Assembly (NCBI GenBank): GCA_934095845.1
Contig: CAKOKS010000003.1
Span: 12,399-76,398, forward strand
DNA length: 64,000 nucleotides
From: an uncultured Bacilli bacterium
GTDB lineage: Bacteria; Bacillota_I; Bacilli_A; RF39; UBA660
Direction: 5' to 3'
In this document: in pieces, positions 17,853 to 26,610 of the stretch
Layout of the letters: every line of letters begins with the position of its first letter
Position numbering within the stretch: the stretch's first letter is position 1
Program-made: the position numbers and the translations under genes
Notes under the pieces: generated by a model
Seen by the model: the letters and a program-made list of their open reading frames with translations, nothing else
Databases searched by the model: none
What the model was told of the DNA's origin: nothing

Positions 17853-20026
17853 AAAAAGTTTTTGAATACGATTTTAGAGGAAGAAAAATCGTAGTTGAAC
17901 ATGGAGAAGTTGCAAAGCAAGCTCATGGTTCAGTAGTAGTAAGATATGGAGACACAGTAATTCTATCAACTGTAGTAGTTGGAAATAACGCAAATATTTT
18001 AAGTGATTTCTTTCCACTTATGGTTTTATATCAAGAAAAATTATATTCAGTAGGAAAAATTCCTGGAGGATTTATTAAAAGAGAGGGAAGACCAACAGAT
18101 GCTGCAACACTTGCTGCACGTATGATTGACAGACCTATGCGTCCAATGTTTCCTGAAGATTTTAGAAATGAAGTACAAATAGTAAATACAGTTTTATCTG
18201 TAGATACAGATAATTCTCCTGAATTAACTGCCATGTTTGGTTCGTCTTTATGTACAAGTATTTCTAAAATACCATTTGATGGTCCGATTGCTGGAGTAAA
18301 AGTAGGAAGAATAAATGGTGAATTTGTTATTAACCCAACTCCAAGTGAACTTGAAGAATCAGATATTGATTTAACTGTTGCGGGAACAAAAAAAGCAATT
18401 AATATGGTAGAAGCGGGAAGTAAAGAAGTATCAGAAAAAGATATGTTAGAAGCTTTAATGTTTGGGCATGAAGCTGTAAAAGAATTATGTGAATTCCAAG
18501 AAAGTATTATATCTGAAATAGGTCAAGAAAAAATGACTTATGAACATATTGAAATTGAAGATAGTTTAAGAAAAGAAATCTATGATTTAGCTGCTGAAAA
18601 ATTAGATAAAGCAATGCGTATAAAAGAAAAATTAGAAAAATATGCAGCAATTGATGCCATAAAAGAAGAAATAGTTTCTAAATACGAAAATGAAAATAAA
18701 GAATCTTTAGATGCAGAAGAATTAGTCCTTTTAACAACTAAAGTTAAAATGGTTCTTGAAAATATTGAATATGATATTTTTAGAAGTATAACTGTTGACG
18801 AACATACTAGAAGTGATGGAAGAAAGATGGATGAAATAAGACCTCTTTCAACAGCAATTGATTTACTTCCAAGAACACACGGCAGTGCATTATTTACTCG
18901 TGGAGAAACTCAAGCACTTGCTATAACAACTTTAGGAGCATTAAATGAATATCAAGCTTTAGATGGAATTAGTTTAGAAGCTGAAAAACATTTTATGTTA
19001 CATTATAACTTCCCAGCATTCTCAGTTGGAGAAACAGGAAGATATGGTTCTCCTGGAAGAAGAGAAATTGGACATGGAGCTTTAGGAGAAAGATGCTTAA
19101 AGCAAGTAATGCCTTCTGAAGAAGAATTCCCATATACAGTTAGAGTAGTATCTGAAATACTTGAATCAAATGGATCATCAAGTCAAGCTACTATATGTGC
19201 AGGATGTATGTCACTTATGGCTGCAGGAGTACCAATTAAAGCACCAGTAGCTGGAATTGCAATGGGACTTATTACTTCTAAAGATGGGAGTAAATATCAA
19301 ATATTAACAGATATTCAAGGAATGGAAGACCATTTAGGTGATATGGACTTTAAAGTAGGTGGAACAAGAAAAGGTATTTGTTCACTTCAAATGGATATAA
19401 AAATTAAGGGTATTACTAAAGAAATACTTGCAGAAGCTCTTGAACAAGCTAAGAAAGCTCGTATGGAAATTCTAGATGTAATGGAAAAACAAATTAAAGA
19501 ACCAAGAAGTGAAGTTTCTGAATATGCTCCAAAAACTGAAACATTTATGATAAATCCAGATAAGATAAAAGAAGTAATTGGTAAAGGTGGAGACACTATT
19601 ACTAAGATTATTCTTGAAGCAAGTAATGTTAAAACTGTTCAAGATAAAGATGCAGTTAAAGTTGACTTAAATGATGATGGACAAGTTATTATTTATCACA
19701 CTAATAGAGATATTATTAATAAAACTGCTGAGATGATTAAAAATATTGCTCGAGAAGTAGAAATGGGAGTTAAATATACTGCTAAAGTAGTTAAAGTTGA
19801 AGACTTTGGATGCTTTGTTGAATTGTGGCCTGGATGTGAAGGACTTGTTCATGTTTCTCAACTTGCACATGAAAGAGTTAACAAACCTAGTGATTTAGTT
19901 AAAGTTGGAGACGAAATTGTTGTTGTATCACAAGGATATGATAATAGAGGAAGACTAAATTTAAGCAGAAAAGATGCTCTTCCAAAACCAAAAAAAGAAG
20001 AAAGTAAAACAACAGAAGAAAAGTAG
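17849..20026 (+). CDS. pnp: Polyribonucleotide nucleotidyltransferase (PNPase)
   Basis: 725 residues. Two RNase PH domains (residues ~10-230 and ~320-540, the second with GETGRYGSPGRREIGHGAL) are joined by the helical linker and followed by KH (KIKEVIGKGGDTITKI, ~571) and S1 (AKVVKVEDFGCFVELWPG, ~641) RNA-binding domains. It degrades mRNA 3'-5' phosphorolytically in the degradosome. The last ~15 residues are a Lys/Glu tail. GAGGTG precedes the ATG, and the four-base overlap with the Fic-like gene argues for one transcript. pnp next to rpsO is a common arrangement. Confidence 0.97.
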   Translation: MKKVFEYDFRGRKIVVEHGEVAKQAHGSVVVRYGDTVILSTVVVGNNANILSDFFPLMVLYQEKLYSVGKIPGGFIKREGRPTDAATLAARMIDRPMRPMFPEDFRNEVQIVNTVLSVDTDNSPELTAMFGSSLCTSISKIPFDGPIAGVKVGRINGEFVINPTPSELEESDIDLTVAGTKKAINMVEAGSKEVSEKDMLEALMFGHEAVKELCEFQESIISEIGQEKMTYEHIEIEDSLRKEIYDLAAEKLDKAMRIKEKLEKYAAIDAIKEEIVSKYENENKESLDAEELVLLTTKVKMVLENIEYDIFRSITVDEHTRSDGRKMDEIRPLSTAIDLLPRTHGSALFTRGETQALAITTLGALNEYQALDGISLEAEKHFMLHYNFPAFSVGETGRYGSPGRREIGHGALGERCLKQVMPSEEEFPYTVRVVSEILESNGSSSQATICAGCMSLMAAGVPIKAPVAGIAMGLITSKDGSKYQILTDIQGMEDHLGDMDFKVGGTRKGICSLQMDIKIKGITKEILAEALEQAKKARMEILDVMEKQIKEPRSEVSEYAPKTETFMINPDKIKEVIGKGGDTITKIILEASNVKTVQDKDAVKVDLNDDGQVIIYHTNRDIINKTAEMIKNIAREVEMGVKYTAKVVKVEDFGCFVELWPGCEGLVHVSQLAHERVNKPSDLVKVGDEIVVVSQGYDNRGRLNLSRKDALPKPKKEESKTTEEK

Positions 20027-20039
20027 TTTTACTTTTTTT
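20019..20039 (+). terminator. Rho-independent terminator of pnp
   Basis: AAAAGTA / TACTTTT stem with a GTTT loop, overlapping the pnp stop codon and followed by further T. Confidence 0.7.
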
Positions 20040-20079
20040 ATGTAAAATATTAAAGTAAATCAAAAATTTATAGAATATT

Positions 20080-20108
20080 TTGTCATTTTATGTTATATTT
20101 ATCATAGT
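20080..20108 (+). promoter_or_regulatory. Candidate promoter for the surface protein gene
   Basis: TTGTCA (20080-20085), 17-base spacer, CATAGT (20103-20108). The -10 box is weak, but placement ~30 bases before the start codon is right. Confidence 0.45.
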
Positions 20109-20140
20109 AAAAGATAAAATAATAAAAGGAGTGATATTTT

Positions 20141-21094
20141 ATGAAGAAAGGATGCAGTAAGTTACTTGCAATTATAATGGCTTTAGCTGCAGTAATACCA
20201 ACAATAGCAAAAGCAGATGGATACGGAGAATATAAAAAAGGAGAAGAAAGAAATTTCTATAGATCAGCAACAGATTCTCAAGGAACACAAGTAATGATTC
20301 TTGAAGATTCTGACACAGATAGCAAATTTGTTAAATCTTGGCTTATAGGATCAGGTGTAAAACCAACTGAACAACCTTACATAGATTTAACTACTACAAC
20401 AGATGTTAGTTTATTTTCTAATAGAACAGCTTATAAAACTATTAAAGATGAATTAAATCTAAATGGTTTTGAATTTAGTAAAGATACAACTTATCATAAT
20501 ACAGTAGAAGATGAAGATGGTAAACCAATTGAAGGAAATTTAACTTTAATTTCTGTAGATGAAATAAAAGATATTTTTGGAGTAAATCAAGATAATACAA
20601 TTACTTCAGAATTTGCTATTAAAGTATTTAGCGCTTTAAAAGAACATCAAGATCAAGCAAGAGTTGCAGAAATGGGAGCATTCAAAGGATTCTTTACTTC
20701 AACAATTGAAGGAACAGATGTATATGTTGTTGAAATGGTAAAAGATGCAAATGACAAAATTACAAGTGCTGTATTAAAGAAAGTTCCTTATGCTACTACT
20801 AATGATTATGATTATATTCCAGTTTTATATTTAAACAAAGAACAAGACTGTAATAAAAAACAAACTGAACAAAAATATGCATGTTATTCATGTGGTGAAG
20901 ATTACACTTGGACAACTGTTGGAAGTCAAGCGGATACTTGTACATTAGTTGAAACAGTAACTTCAAAAGCTAATTGTGTTAAAAGCCCAAAAACTGGAGT
21001 TAAAGAATATGCATTAGAATTTGTTGTTGTTGCTGGAATTGGTCTTGCAGTTTTAGCTGTAGTTAAGAGAAAAGATTTATTTAGAAGCATTTAA
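20141..21094 (+). CDS. Sortase-type cell-surface protein
   Basis: 317 residues with a signal peptide (MKKGCSKLLAIIMALAAVIP, cleavage near AKA-DG). The C-terminus has the layout of a cell-wall sorting signal: SPKTG (residues ~283-287), a hydrophobic helix, and a basic tail (VKRKDLFRSI). SPKTG is a variant of LPXTG/NPKTG. In front of it a small Cys-rich patch (CYSCGEDYTW, then further Cys) could hold disulphides or a metal. The ~200-residue centre has no recognisable domain. Likely a wall-anchored surface protein of unknown ligand; no sortase gene lies in this window. A terminator follows, so it is monocistronic. Confidence 0.78.
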   Translation: MKKGCSKLLAIIMALAAVIPTIAKADGYGEYKKGEERNFYRSATDSQGTQVMILEDSDTDSKFVKSWLIGSGVKPTEQPYIDLTTTTDVSLFSNRTAYKTIKDELNLNGFEFSKDTTYHNTVEDEDGKPIEGNLTLISVDEIKDIFGVNQDNTITSEFAIKVFSALKEHQDQARVAEMGAFKGFFTSTIEGTDVYVVEMVKDANDKITSAVLKKVPYATTNDYDYIPVLYLNKEQDCNKKQTEQKYACYSCGEDYTWTTVGSQADTCTLVETVTSKANCVKSPKTGVKEYALEFVVVAGIGLAVLAVVKRKDLFRSI

Positions 21095-21116
21095 GCACTA
21101 ACTTAGTGCTTTTTTT
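21093..21116 (+). terminator. Rho-independent terminator
   Basis: AAGCACTAA / TTAGTGCTT stem overlapping the stop codon of the surface protein gene, then a T run. Confidence 0.85.
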
Positions 21117-21121
21117 CTTGA

Positions 21122-21150
21122 TTGAAAATATATATACTCTATGGTATACT
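21122..21150 (+). promoter_or_regulatory. Promoter of the glucosaminidase gene
   Basis: TTGAAA (21122-21127), 17-base spacer, TATACT (21145-21150), 27 bases before the start codon. Confidence 0.75.
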
Positions 21151-21177
21151 GAAATAGTATAAGAATAGAGGAAATAT

Positions 21178-21897
21178 ATGATAGTTAAAAATAAAACCAA
21201 TATAATTATTCTTTCTGTTACATTATTATTATCAATATTGATATTTGTGTTTATTAAAGTATGTTACTTTGGTAATACTAAGATAGATGAACCCCTTAAG
21301 AATGTTGCTAAATATTATGGTGGAGGAACTAATGTGCCTAAAATGGCAGTTGCTACAACTGTAAAAACTCAAACTACTTTAAGAGTTCCAATTGAAGAAA
21401 GAGACGAAGAAATAGAAAATACAAGTGATGAAGAAGATTATCAAATTATCGATGAACCAGAGATTGTTGATGATGGATCAATAATATATGAAGGTATGAC
21501 AATAACTGAACTTACAAATAAACTAAATAGAAACTTAAATGACTATTTAACTAATACTGGATACTATTTTGCTAAGTATACTAGAGATACAGGAATGGAT
21601 CCATATTTAAGTGTTGCGATAGTTTTATTAGAAACCGGTTGTAAATGGAAATGTTCTTCTTTAACTACTGAATGTAATAATATAGGTGGTTTAAAAGGAG
21701 GCAATAGTTGTAATGGTAAAAGCTATAGCAAGTATGATACTTTAGAAGAAGGAATAGAATCTTATCTAGGTATTATTTATAATAACTATTATTTACAAGG
21801 ATTAGATACTCCAGAAAAAATGGGGCCTAAGTATGCATATAGTGGAGAGTGGGCAACTAAAGTTAATAACTATATAAGAGAGATTAGGGAAAACTAA
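21178..21897 (+). CDS. Membrane-anchored glucosaminidase-domain peptidoglycan hydrolase
   Basis: 239 residues: one N-terminal transmembrane anchor (residues ~8-30), an acidic linker (~65-105) and a C-terminal GH73-like glucosaminidase (LytF/FlgJ-type) domain. The domain shows FAKYTRDTGMDPYLSVAIVL, a catalytic-type Glu in LLETGCKW and the family pattern NNIGGLKG, then YDTLEEGIESYL. It cleaves beta-1,4 links after N-acetylglucosamine during wall growth or separation. GAGGAAA precedes the ATG. The organism therefore makes peptidoglycan, which excludes wall-less Mollicutes. Confidence 0.85.
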   Translation: MIVKNKTNIIILSVTLLLSILIFVFIKVCYFGNTKIDEPLKNVAKYYGGGTNVPKMAVATTVKTQTTLRVPIEERDEEIENTSDEEDYQIIDEPEIVDDGSIIYEGMTITELTNKLNRNLNDYLTNTGYYFAKYTRDTGMDPYLSVAIVLLETGCKWKCSSLTTECNNIGGLKGGNSCNGKSYSKYDTLEEGIESYLGIIYNNYYLQGLDTPEKMGPKYAYSGEWATKVNNYIREIREN

Positions 21898-21923
21898 AAG
21901 AGTTCAAAATTTGAACTCTTTTT
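21896..21923. terminator. Bidirectional terminator
   Basis: Long perfect stem AAAAGAGTTCAAA / TTTGAACTCTTTT with A and T runs on either side, between the convergent glucosaminidase and glycosyltransferase genes. Confidence 0.88.
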
Positions 21924-22860
21924 ATAATATGTCATCGTTATAACCTAAAGAAGACTTTTCAATGTATATTGGTCTGTTTTTAGCTTCAATATAAGATTTA
22001 GATACATATTCACCCATGATACCAATGACTAAAAGTTGAATACCACCAAGTAAAAGAATAACACACATCATTGTTGTATATGGAGGAAGTTTAGCATTAT
22101 TAATAATTGCCCCAATAATAACAATAATTAAATATATAAGAGCAAATCCAGAAATAATACTTCCTAAAAATGTTGCAATTCTTAATGGCTTTGTTGAAAA
22201 GTTTATTAAACCATCTGTTGCATAATTAATTTGTTTTTTTAATCTAAATTTTGATTTTCCGTATTCACGCTTACCGGCTTTATAATCCATAAAATATGTA
22301 TTGTAACCAACCCAAGAAAATAAACCCTTAGTAAATCTATTATTTTCACTCATACTTACAAGAGATTTAACAACATAATCTCTTAATAATCTAAAATCAC
22401 TAGCACCAGCTTTAAACTTTTGATCACAAGCTTTATTCATTATGAAATAAAAAGATTTTTTTAACAATTTAGAAAAAAATGATTCATTACTATAATCATT
22501 AACCATTGCAACCATATCATATTCTTCATTTTCTTTTAATACTTTTAACATGTCCTTAATTAATTTGGGATCTTGTTGCATATCGGCATCAATTATACAA
22601 GCATAACTTGCCTTAGATCTTTTTAAACCCGCATATATGGCTGCATCCTTACCAAAGTTTCTAGAAAACCTTATTACCTTAACAATATTAGAATTCTTCT
22701 TATATAAGCTTTCTAATACTTTATAAGTATTATCTTTAGAGCCATCATCTACAAATATAAGGTTATGTTTAATATCATTTAAATTTGTTTCTAATGTTTC
22801 ATAAAGTTTTACTAGATTTTCCTCTTCGTTATAGGCTGGAATTATTACATCAAGTTCCAT
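21922..22860 (-). CDS. GT2 glycosyltransferase, polyprenyl-phosphate hexose type
   Basis: 312 residues: an N-terminal GT-A catalytic domain (VIIPAYNEEENL, FVDDGSKD at ~38, DADMQQDP at ~93, RFTKGLFSWVGY at ~178) and two C-terminal transmembrane helices (~226-250 and ~262-285). This is the DPM1/GtrB/CsbB-like layout, transferring a sugar from a nucleotide donor to undecaprenyl phosphate for lipoteichoic or wall-polymer decoration. The exact sugar is unknown. A GTG start at 22869 would add three residues, but GAGG eight bases before ATG 22860 favours the ATG. It is monocistronic. Confidence 0.86.
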   Translation of the reverse strand: MELDVIIPAYNEEENLVKLYETLETNLNDIKHNLIFVDDGSKDNTYKVLESLYKKNSNIVKVIRFSRNFGKDAAIYAGLKRSKASYACIIDADMQQDPKLIKDMLKVLKENEEYDMVAMVNDYSNESFFSKLLKKSFYFIMNKACDQKFKAGASDFRLLRDYVVKSLVSMSENNRFTKGLFSWVGYNTYFMDYKAGKREYGKSKFRLKKQINYATDGLINFSTKPLRIATFLGSIISGFALIYLIIVIIGAIINNAKLPPYTTMMCVILLLGGIQLLVIGIMGEYVSKSYIEAKNRPIYIEKSSLGYNDDIL

Positions 22861-22940
22861 ATATTTCACCTCTATTAAATTATATCATGTATTTGTTTTT
22901 TTAGGGATATATAAAAAATGAAAAAAGTGCTAAAAAGTAC

Positions 22941-22969
22941 TTGATTTTAATAGATTATTAATGTATAAT
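22941..22969 (+). promoter_or_regulatory. Promoter of the S10-spc-alpha operon
   Basis: TTGATT (22941-22946), 17-base spacer, TATAAT (22964-22969). No other good promoter was noted until after rplQ, so it may drive all 29 genes. Confidence 0.8.
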
Positions 22970-22974
22970 TGTTC

Positions 22975-23096
22975 ATAGTTTAACTGGCTGAGATGTGCAA
23001 GGTTGCTGATACGCTAGGAGGAGTTGCTGAATAAACTGGCGTAATCAGGTTAATTTGTAACGGAGCTATGTTTATACAATGATATAGACGGAAGGA
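22975..23096 (+). ncRNA. Structured S10-operon leader, probable L4 leader
   Basis: A ~120-base untranslated leader between the promoter and rpsJ, G-rich and clearly unlike the A-rich intergenic DNA around it. It contains the segment GCAAGGTTGCTGATACG, which resembles the L4-binding element of Firmicute S10 leaders, and complementary stretches able to fold. L4 binding is known to repress this operon in Bacillus. Identification is by resemblance and position; no fold was computed. Confidence 0.6.
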
Positions 23097-23107
23097 GGAC
23101 ATGTTTA

Positions 23108-23413
23108 ATGTCAAAAGTTAGAATAAGATTAAAAGCTTATGATCACAGAGTTTTAGATAATGCTGTAGCTAAACTAATTGAAACTGTTAAACGTACTGGT
23201 GGAGAGGTTTCAGGACCAGTTCCACTACCAACAGAAATTCAAAAGATTACAGTATTAAAAGCTGTTCACAAATACAAAGATAGTCGTGAACAATTCGAAA
23301 TGCGTACTCATAAGAGATTAATCGATATTAAAGATCCTAGCAAAGAAACTATGGATGCTCTAACTCGCTTAGACTTACCAAGCGGAGTTGAAATTAATAT
23401 CAAAACTATATAA
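23108..23413 (+). CDS. rpsJ: 30S ribosomal protein S10 (uS10)
   Basis: 101 residues. It is part of the 30S head and, with NusB, of the antitermination complex (NusE). The N-terminus KVRIRLKAYDHRVLD and FEMRTHKRLIDI are diagnostic. It is the first gene of the operon, with GGAAGGAGG ahead of it. Confidence 0.97.
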   Translation: MSKVRIRLKAYDHRVLDNAVAKLIETVKRTGGEVSGPVPLPTEIQKITVLKAVHKYKDSREQFEMRTHKRLIDIKDPSKETMDALTRLDLPSGVEINIKTI

Positions 23414-23438
23414 TTAAAATAATAATGGAGGAAATGAA

Positions 23439-24221
23439 ATGAAAGGAATCTTAGGCGTAAAAGTCGGAATGACAGAAAAATTTACGAAAGATGGAAAAAT
23501 TATTCCTGTTACTATAGTTGAAGTTAAGCCTAACGTTATTACTCAAATCAAAACTGTTGAAAAAGATGGATATAACGCTGTGCAACTTGCTGTAGTTGAC
23601 AAAAAGGAAAAAAATGCAACAAAGGCTGAAATCGGTCATGCAAAAAAAGCAGGTGTTGCTCCTAAGCGCTTCTTAAAAGAAATTAGAGTTGAATCTGTAG
23701 ATAACTATACTCTAGGAAGTACATTAGCAGCTGACACTTTTGAAGTAGGAGAAAAAGTTGATGTAACTGGTACTTCTAAAGGAAAAGGATTCGCAGGTGT
23801 TATCAAACGTCATAATCAATCTAGAGGACCTGAAACACATGGTTCAAGATATCATAGACGTCCAGGTTCAATGGGAACAATGAGACCAATGCGTGTTTTG
23901 AAAGGTAAGAAACTAGCTGGACACATGGGTTCAGAAACAGTTACTATTCAAAACCTAGAAATTATTGAAGTTTGTGTAAAAGATAATTACATATTAGTAA
24001 GTGGAAATATTCCAGGGCCAAAAAAATCTTTAGTTTTAATTAAATCTGCTGTTAAAGGTGGAAAAGTTGAACCAAAAGATATCATCATTAATGAAAGTGT
24101 TGAAGAAAGTAATACTGAAGTAGAAAACACAGAAGTAAATACAGAAGTAGAAGAAACTGTAGAAACTACTGAAGTAACAGAAAACACTGAAACTGAAGCC
24201 AAGGAATCTACTGAAGCTTAG
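23439..24221 (+). CDS. rplC: 50S ribosomal protein L3 (uL3) with acidic C-terminal extension
   Basis: 260 residues against ~205-215 normally. The conserved core, including GKGFAGVIKRHNQSRGPETH, is complete by about residue 215. The last ~43 residues are a Glu/Thr/Val-rich low-complexity tail built of TEVE-like units, with no Lys or Arg until near its end. L3 nucleates 50S assembly near the peptidyl transferase centre; what the acidic tail does is unknown. The gene has GGAGG and follows rpsJ by 25 bases. Confidence 0.95.
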   Translation: MKGILGVKVGMTEKFTKDGKIIPVTIVEVKPNVITQIKTVEKDGYNAVQLAVVDKKEKNATKAEIGHAKKAGVAPKRFLKEIRVESVDNYTLGSTLAADTFEVGEKVDVTGTSKGKGFAGVIKRHNQSRGPETHGSRYHRRPGSMGTMRPMRVLKGKKLAGHMGSETVTIQNLEIIEVCVKDNYILVSGNIPGPKKSLVLIKSAVKGGKVEPKDIIINESVEESNTEVENTEVNTEVEETVETTEVTENTETEAKESTEA

Positions 24222-24241
24222 TTGAAAGGAGAAAACATATA

Positions 24242-24865
24242 ATGGCAAAAGTTAATGTTATCGACCTTAAAGGTGAAAAAGTTAAAGATTTAACAATTAA
24301 TGATGAAATTTGGAAAAATGAAGGAAATGACGTTGTATTAAAGAAAGCTATTCGTTTACAATTAGATTCTTTAAGACAAGGAACTGCTGATACTAAAGGT
24401 AGAAGCGAAGTATCTGGTGGAGGAAGAAAACCATACAGACAAAAAGGGACTGGTAATGCTAGACAAGGATCTATTCGTGCACCACACTATAGAGGCGGTG
24501 GAATCGTATTTGGACCAACTCCTAGAAATTACTCATTCAAAACAAATAGAAAAGAAAGAAGATTAGCACTTAAAACTGCTTTATCTGAAAAATTAGCTGA
24601 AAAGAAATTAGTTGTAGTTGATTCACTAGTTCTTGAAAGCACAAAAACAAAAGATGCTATTAAGTTATTAGAAACATTAAAAGCAACTGGTAAAGTATTA
24701 TTCGTATCTGCTGGAGATGCTGAAAATTTATATTTAGCAACTAGAAATTTAGGAAATGTAGCTGTAATAATGGCTGATGAACTAAATGTATATGATATCG
24801 TTAATGCTGATACATTAGTAATGGATTCTGAAACTATTAATTATGTAGAGGAGGCACTTAAATAA
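24242..24865 (+). CDS. rplD: 50S ribosomal protein L4 (uL4)
   Basis: 207 residues. The exit-tunnel loop RQKGTGNARQGSIRAPHYRG is intact (from about residue 66). Besides its ribosomal role it is the likely repressor binding the leader at 22975-23096. Its stop shares a base with the rplW start. Confidence 0.97.
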   Translation: MAKVNVIDLKGEKVKDLTINDEIWKNEGNDVVLKKAIRLQLDSLRQGTADTKGRSEVSGGGRKPYRQKGTGNARQGSIRAPHYRGGGIVFGPTPRNYSFKTNRKERRLALKTALSEKLAEKKLVVVDSLVLESTKTKDAIKLLETLKATGKVLFVSAGDAENLYLATRNLGNVAVIMADELNVYDIVNADTLVMDSETINYVEEALK

Positions 24866-25134
24866 TGAAAGATTTAATTATTGCACCAGTAATTACTGAA
24901 AAATCTGCTCATTTAGCAGAAGATGGAAAAACTTATGTTTTCAAAGTAAGAAAAGATGCTAATAAAGTTGAAATCGCTGATGCTATTGAAAGTGCTTTCA
25001 ATGTAAAAGTAGCTTCTGTTAGAACTCTTAATACTAAATCTAAAGCAAAAAGAGTTGGAAGATATACTGGAAAAACAAAAACTTATAAGAAAGCTATCGT
25101 TACTTTAAAAGACGGTTATGCTATAGAAATATAG
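24865..25134 (+). CDS. rplW: 50S ribosomal protein L23 (uL23)
   Basis: 89 residues, starting KDLIIAPVITEKS. It lies at the tunnel exit and docks trigger factor and SRP. The TAATG overlap with rplD makes it translationally coupled. Confidence 0.97.
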   Translation: MKDLIIAPVITEKSAHLAEDGKTYVFKVRKDANKVEIADAIESAFNVKVASVRTLNTKSKAKRVGRYTGKTKTYKKAIVTLKDGYAIEI

Positions 25135-25151
25135 TAGGAGGTTAAGTTATC

Positions 25152-25979
25152 ATGGGTATAAGAAAATATAAACCAACTACGAATGGTCGTAGAGGAATGT
25201 CTACTTTAACTAATGAAGAAATTACTACTTCAACACCAGAAAAAAGTTTATTAAAAACCATTTCTAAAACTGGTGGACGTAATAACCAAGGTAGAATGAC
25301 TGTACAACACATCGGTGGTGGAGCAAAAAGAAAATATCGTATAATTGATTTTAAAAGAAATAAATTCAATGTAACTGGTAAAGTTACAACAATTGAATAC
25401 GATCCAAATCGTAATGCTAATATAGCTTTAATCACTTACTTAGATGGTGAAAAGAGATATATTATTGCACCAAAAGATTTAAAAGTAGGAATGATCGTTG
25501 AATCTGGAGAAGCATGTGATATCAAAGTTGGTAATGCAATGCAACTTCAAAATATTCCTGTTGGTACATTAGTACACAATGTTGAATTAAAACCTGGTAA
25601 AGGTGCTGAAATTGCTAGATCTGCTGGACAAAGTGTTCAAATACTTGGTAGAGATGGTAAATATGTAATCGTTCGTTTAATGTCAGGTGAAACAAGAAAA
25701 ATTCTTGGAACTTGTATGGCAACTATTGGTGTAGTTGGAAATGAAGATTACGAATTAGTAAACATTGGTAAAGCTGGAAGAACTCGTCATTTGGGTATTC
25801 GTCCTACAAACCGTGGTTCTGTTATGAACCCTAACGACCATCCACATGGTGGTGGTGAAGGTAGAACACCAATCGGTAGAAAAGGGCCTGTTACTCCTTG
25901 GGGTAAACCAGCACTTGGATATAAAACTCGTAAAGGAAAGAAAGCTTCTGACAAGTTAATTGTTAGTAAGAAGAAATAG
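25152..25979 (+). CDS. rplB: 50S ribosomal protein L2 (uL2)
   Basis: 275 residues, standard length. The conserved C-terminal NPNDHPHGGGEGRTPIG with its functionally important His is present. L2 is needed for subunit association and peptidyl transfer. AGGAGG precedes the ATG. Confidence 0.98.
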   Translation: MGIRKYKPTTNGRRGMSTLTNEEITTSTPEKSLLKTISKTGGRNNQGRMTVQHIGGGAKRKYRIIDFKRNKFNVTGKVTTIEYDPNRNANIALITYLDGEKRYIIAPKDLKVGMIVESGEACDIKVGNAMQLQNIPVGTLVHNVELKPGKGAEIARSAGQSVQILGRDGKYVIVRLMSGETRKILGTCMATIGVVGNEDYELVNIGKAGRTRHLGIRPTNRGSVMNPNDHPHGGGEGRTPIGRKGPVTPWGKPALGYKTRKGKKASDKLIVSKKK

Positions 25980-25987
25980 GTGATTTT

Positions 25988-26251
25988 ATGGCAAGAAGTT
26001 TAAAGAAAGGGCCTTTCGTTGATGAAAGCCTAATGAAAAAAATCGAAAAATTAAATGAATCAAATAAAAAAGAAGTTGTTAAAACTTGGTCACGTCGTTC
26101 AACAATTTTCCCTGACTTTGTAGGTCATACAATTGCTGTACATAATGGAAAAGATTTTGTTCCAGTATATGTTACAGAAGATATGGTTGGTCACAAACTT
26201 GGAGAATTCGCTTTAACTCGTAAAGCTGGCGGACATGCAGGACAAAAGTAG
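25988..26251 (+). CDS. rpsS: 30S ribosomal protein S19 (uS19)
   Basis: 87 residues, with RSLKKGPFVDE at the N-terminus and RSTIFPDFVGHTIAVHNGK. It sits in the 30S head and contacts S13. It starts nine bases after rplB. Confidence 0.97.
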   Translation: MARSLKKGPFVDESLMKKIEKLNESNKKEVVKTWSRRSTIFPDFVGHTIAVHNGKDFVPVYVTEDMVGHKLGEFALTRKAGGHAGQK

Positions 26252-26262
26252 GAGGTTATTAG

Positions 26263-26604
26263 ATGGAAACATTTGCAATGCATAAAAGTGCAATGGTAGC
26301 TCCACGTAAATGCCGTATGACTATGGATTTAGTTAGAGGTAAAAAAGCTACTACTGCTATTGGAATATTAAAAAATACAAATACTAAATCTAGTAGACTT
26401 ATCCTTAAGGTTTTAAATTCTGCTATAGCTAATGCAACTAATAACTATGGTGCTAAGCTAGAAGATTTAGTAATATCTGAATGCTTCGTTAATCCAGGAC
26501 CTGTTTACAAAAGAGTAAAAATTGGTTCTAGAACAAAAGTTGACAGAAGAGATAAAAGAACAAGTCACATAACTGTAAAAGTTAGTGATGGTAAGGAGGC
26601 TTAA
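26263..26604 (+). CDS. rplV: 50S ribosomal protein L22 (uL22)
   Basis: 113 residues. It contains HKSAMVAPRKCRMTMDLVRGK and the tunnel-wall beta-hairpin region around GPVYKRVKIGSRTKVDRRDKR. AGGAGG ribosome binding site. Macrolide-contact loop appears normal in length. Confidence 0.96.
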   Translation: METFAMHKSAMVAPRKCRMTMDLVRGKKATTAIGILKNTNTKSSRLILKVLNSAIANATNNYGAKLEDLVISECFVNPGPVYKRVKIGSRTKVDRRDKRTSHITVKVSDGKEA

Positions 26605-26610
26605 TTAGAT

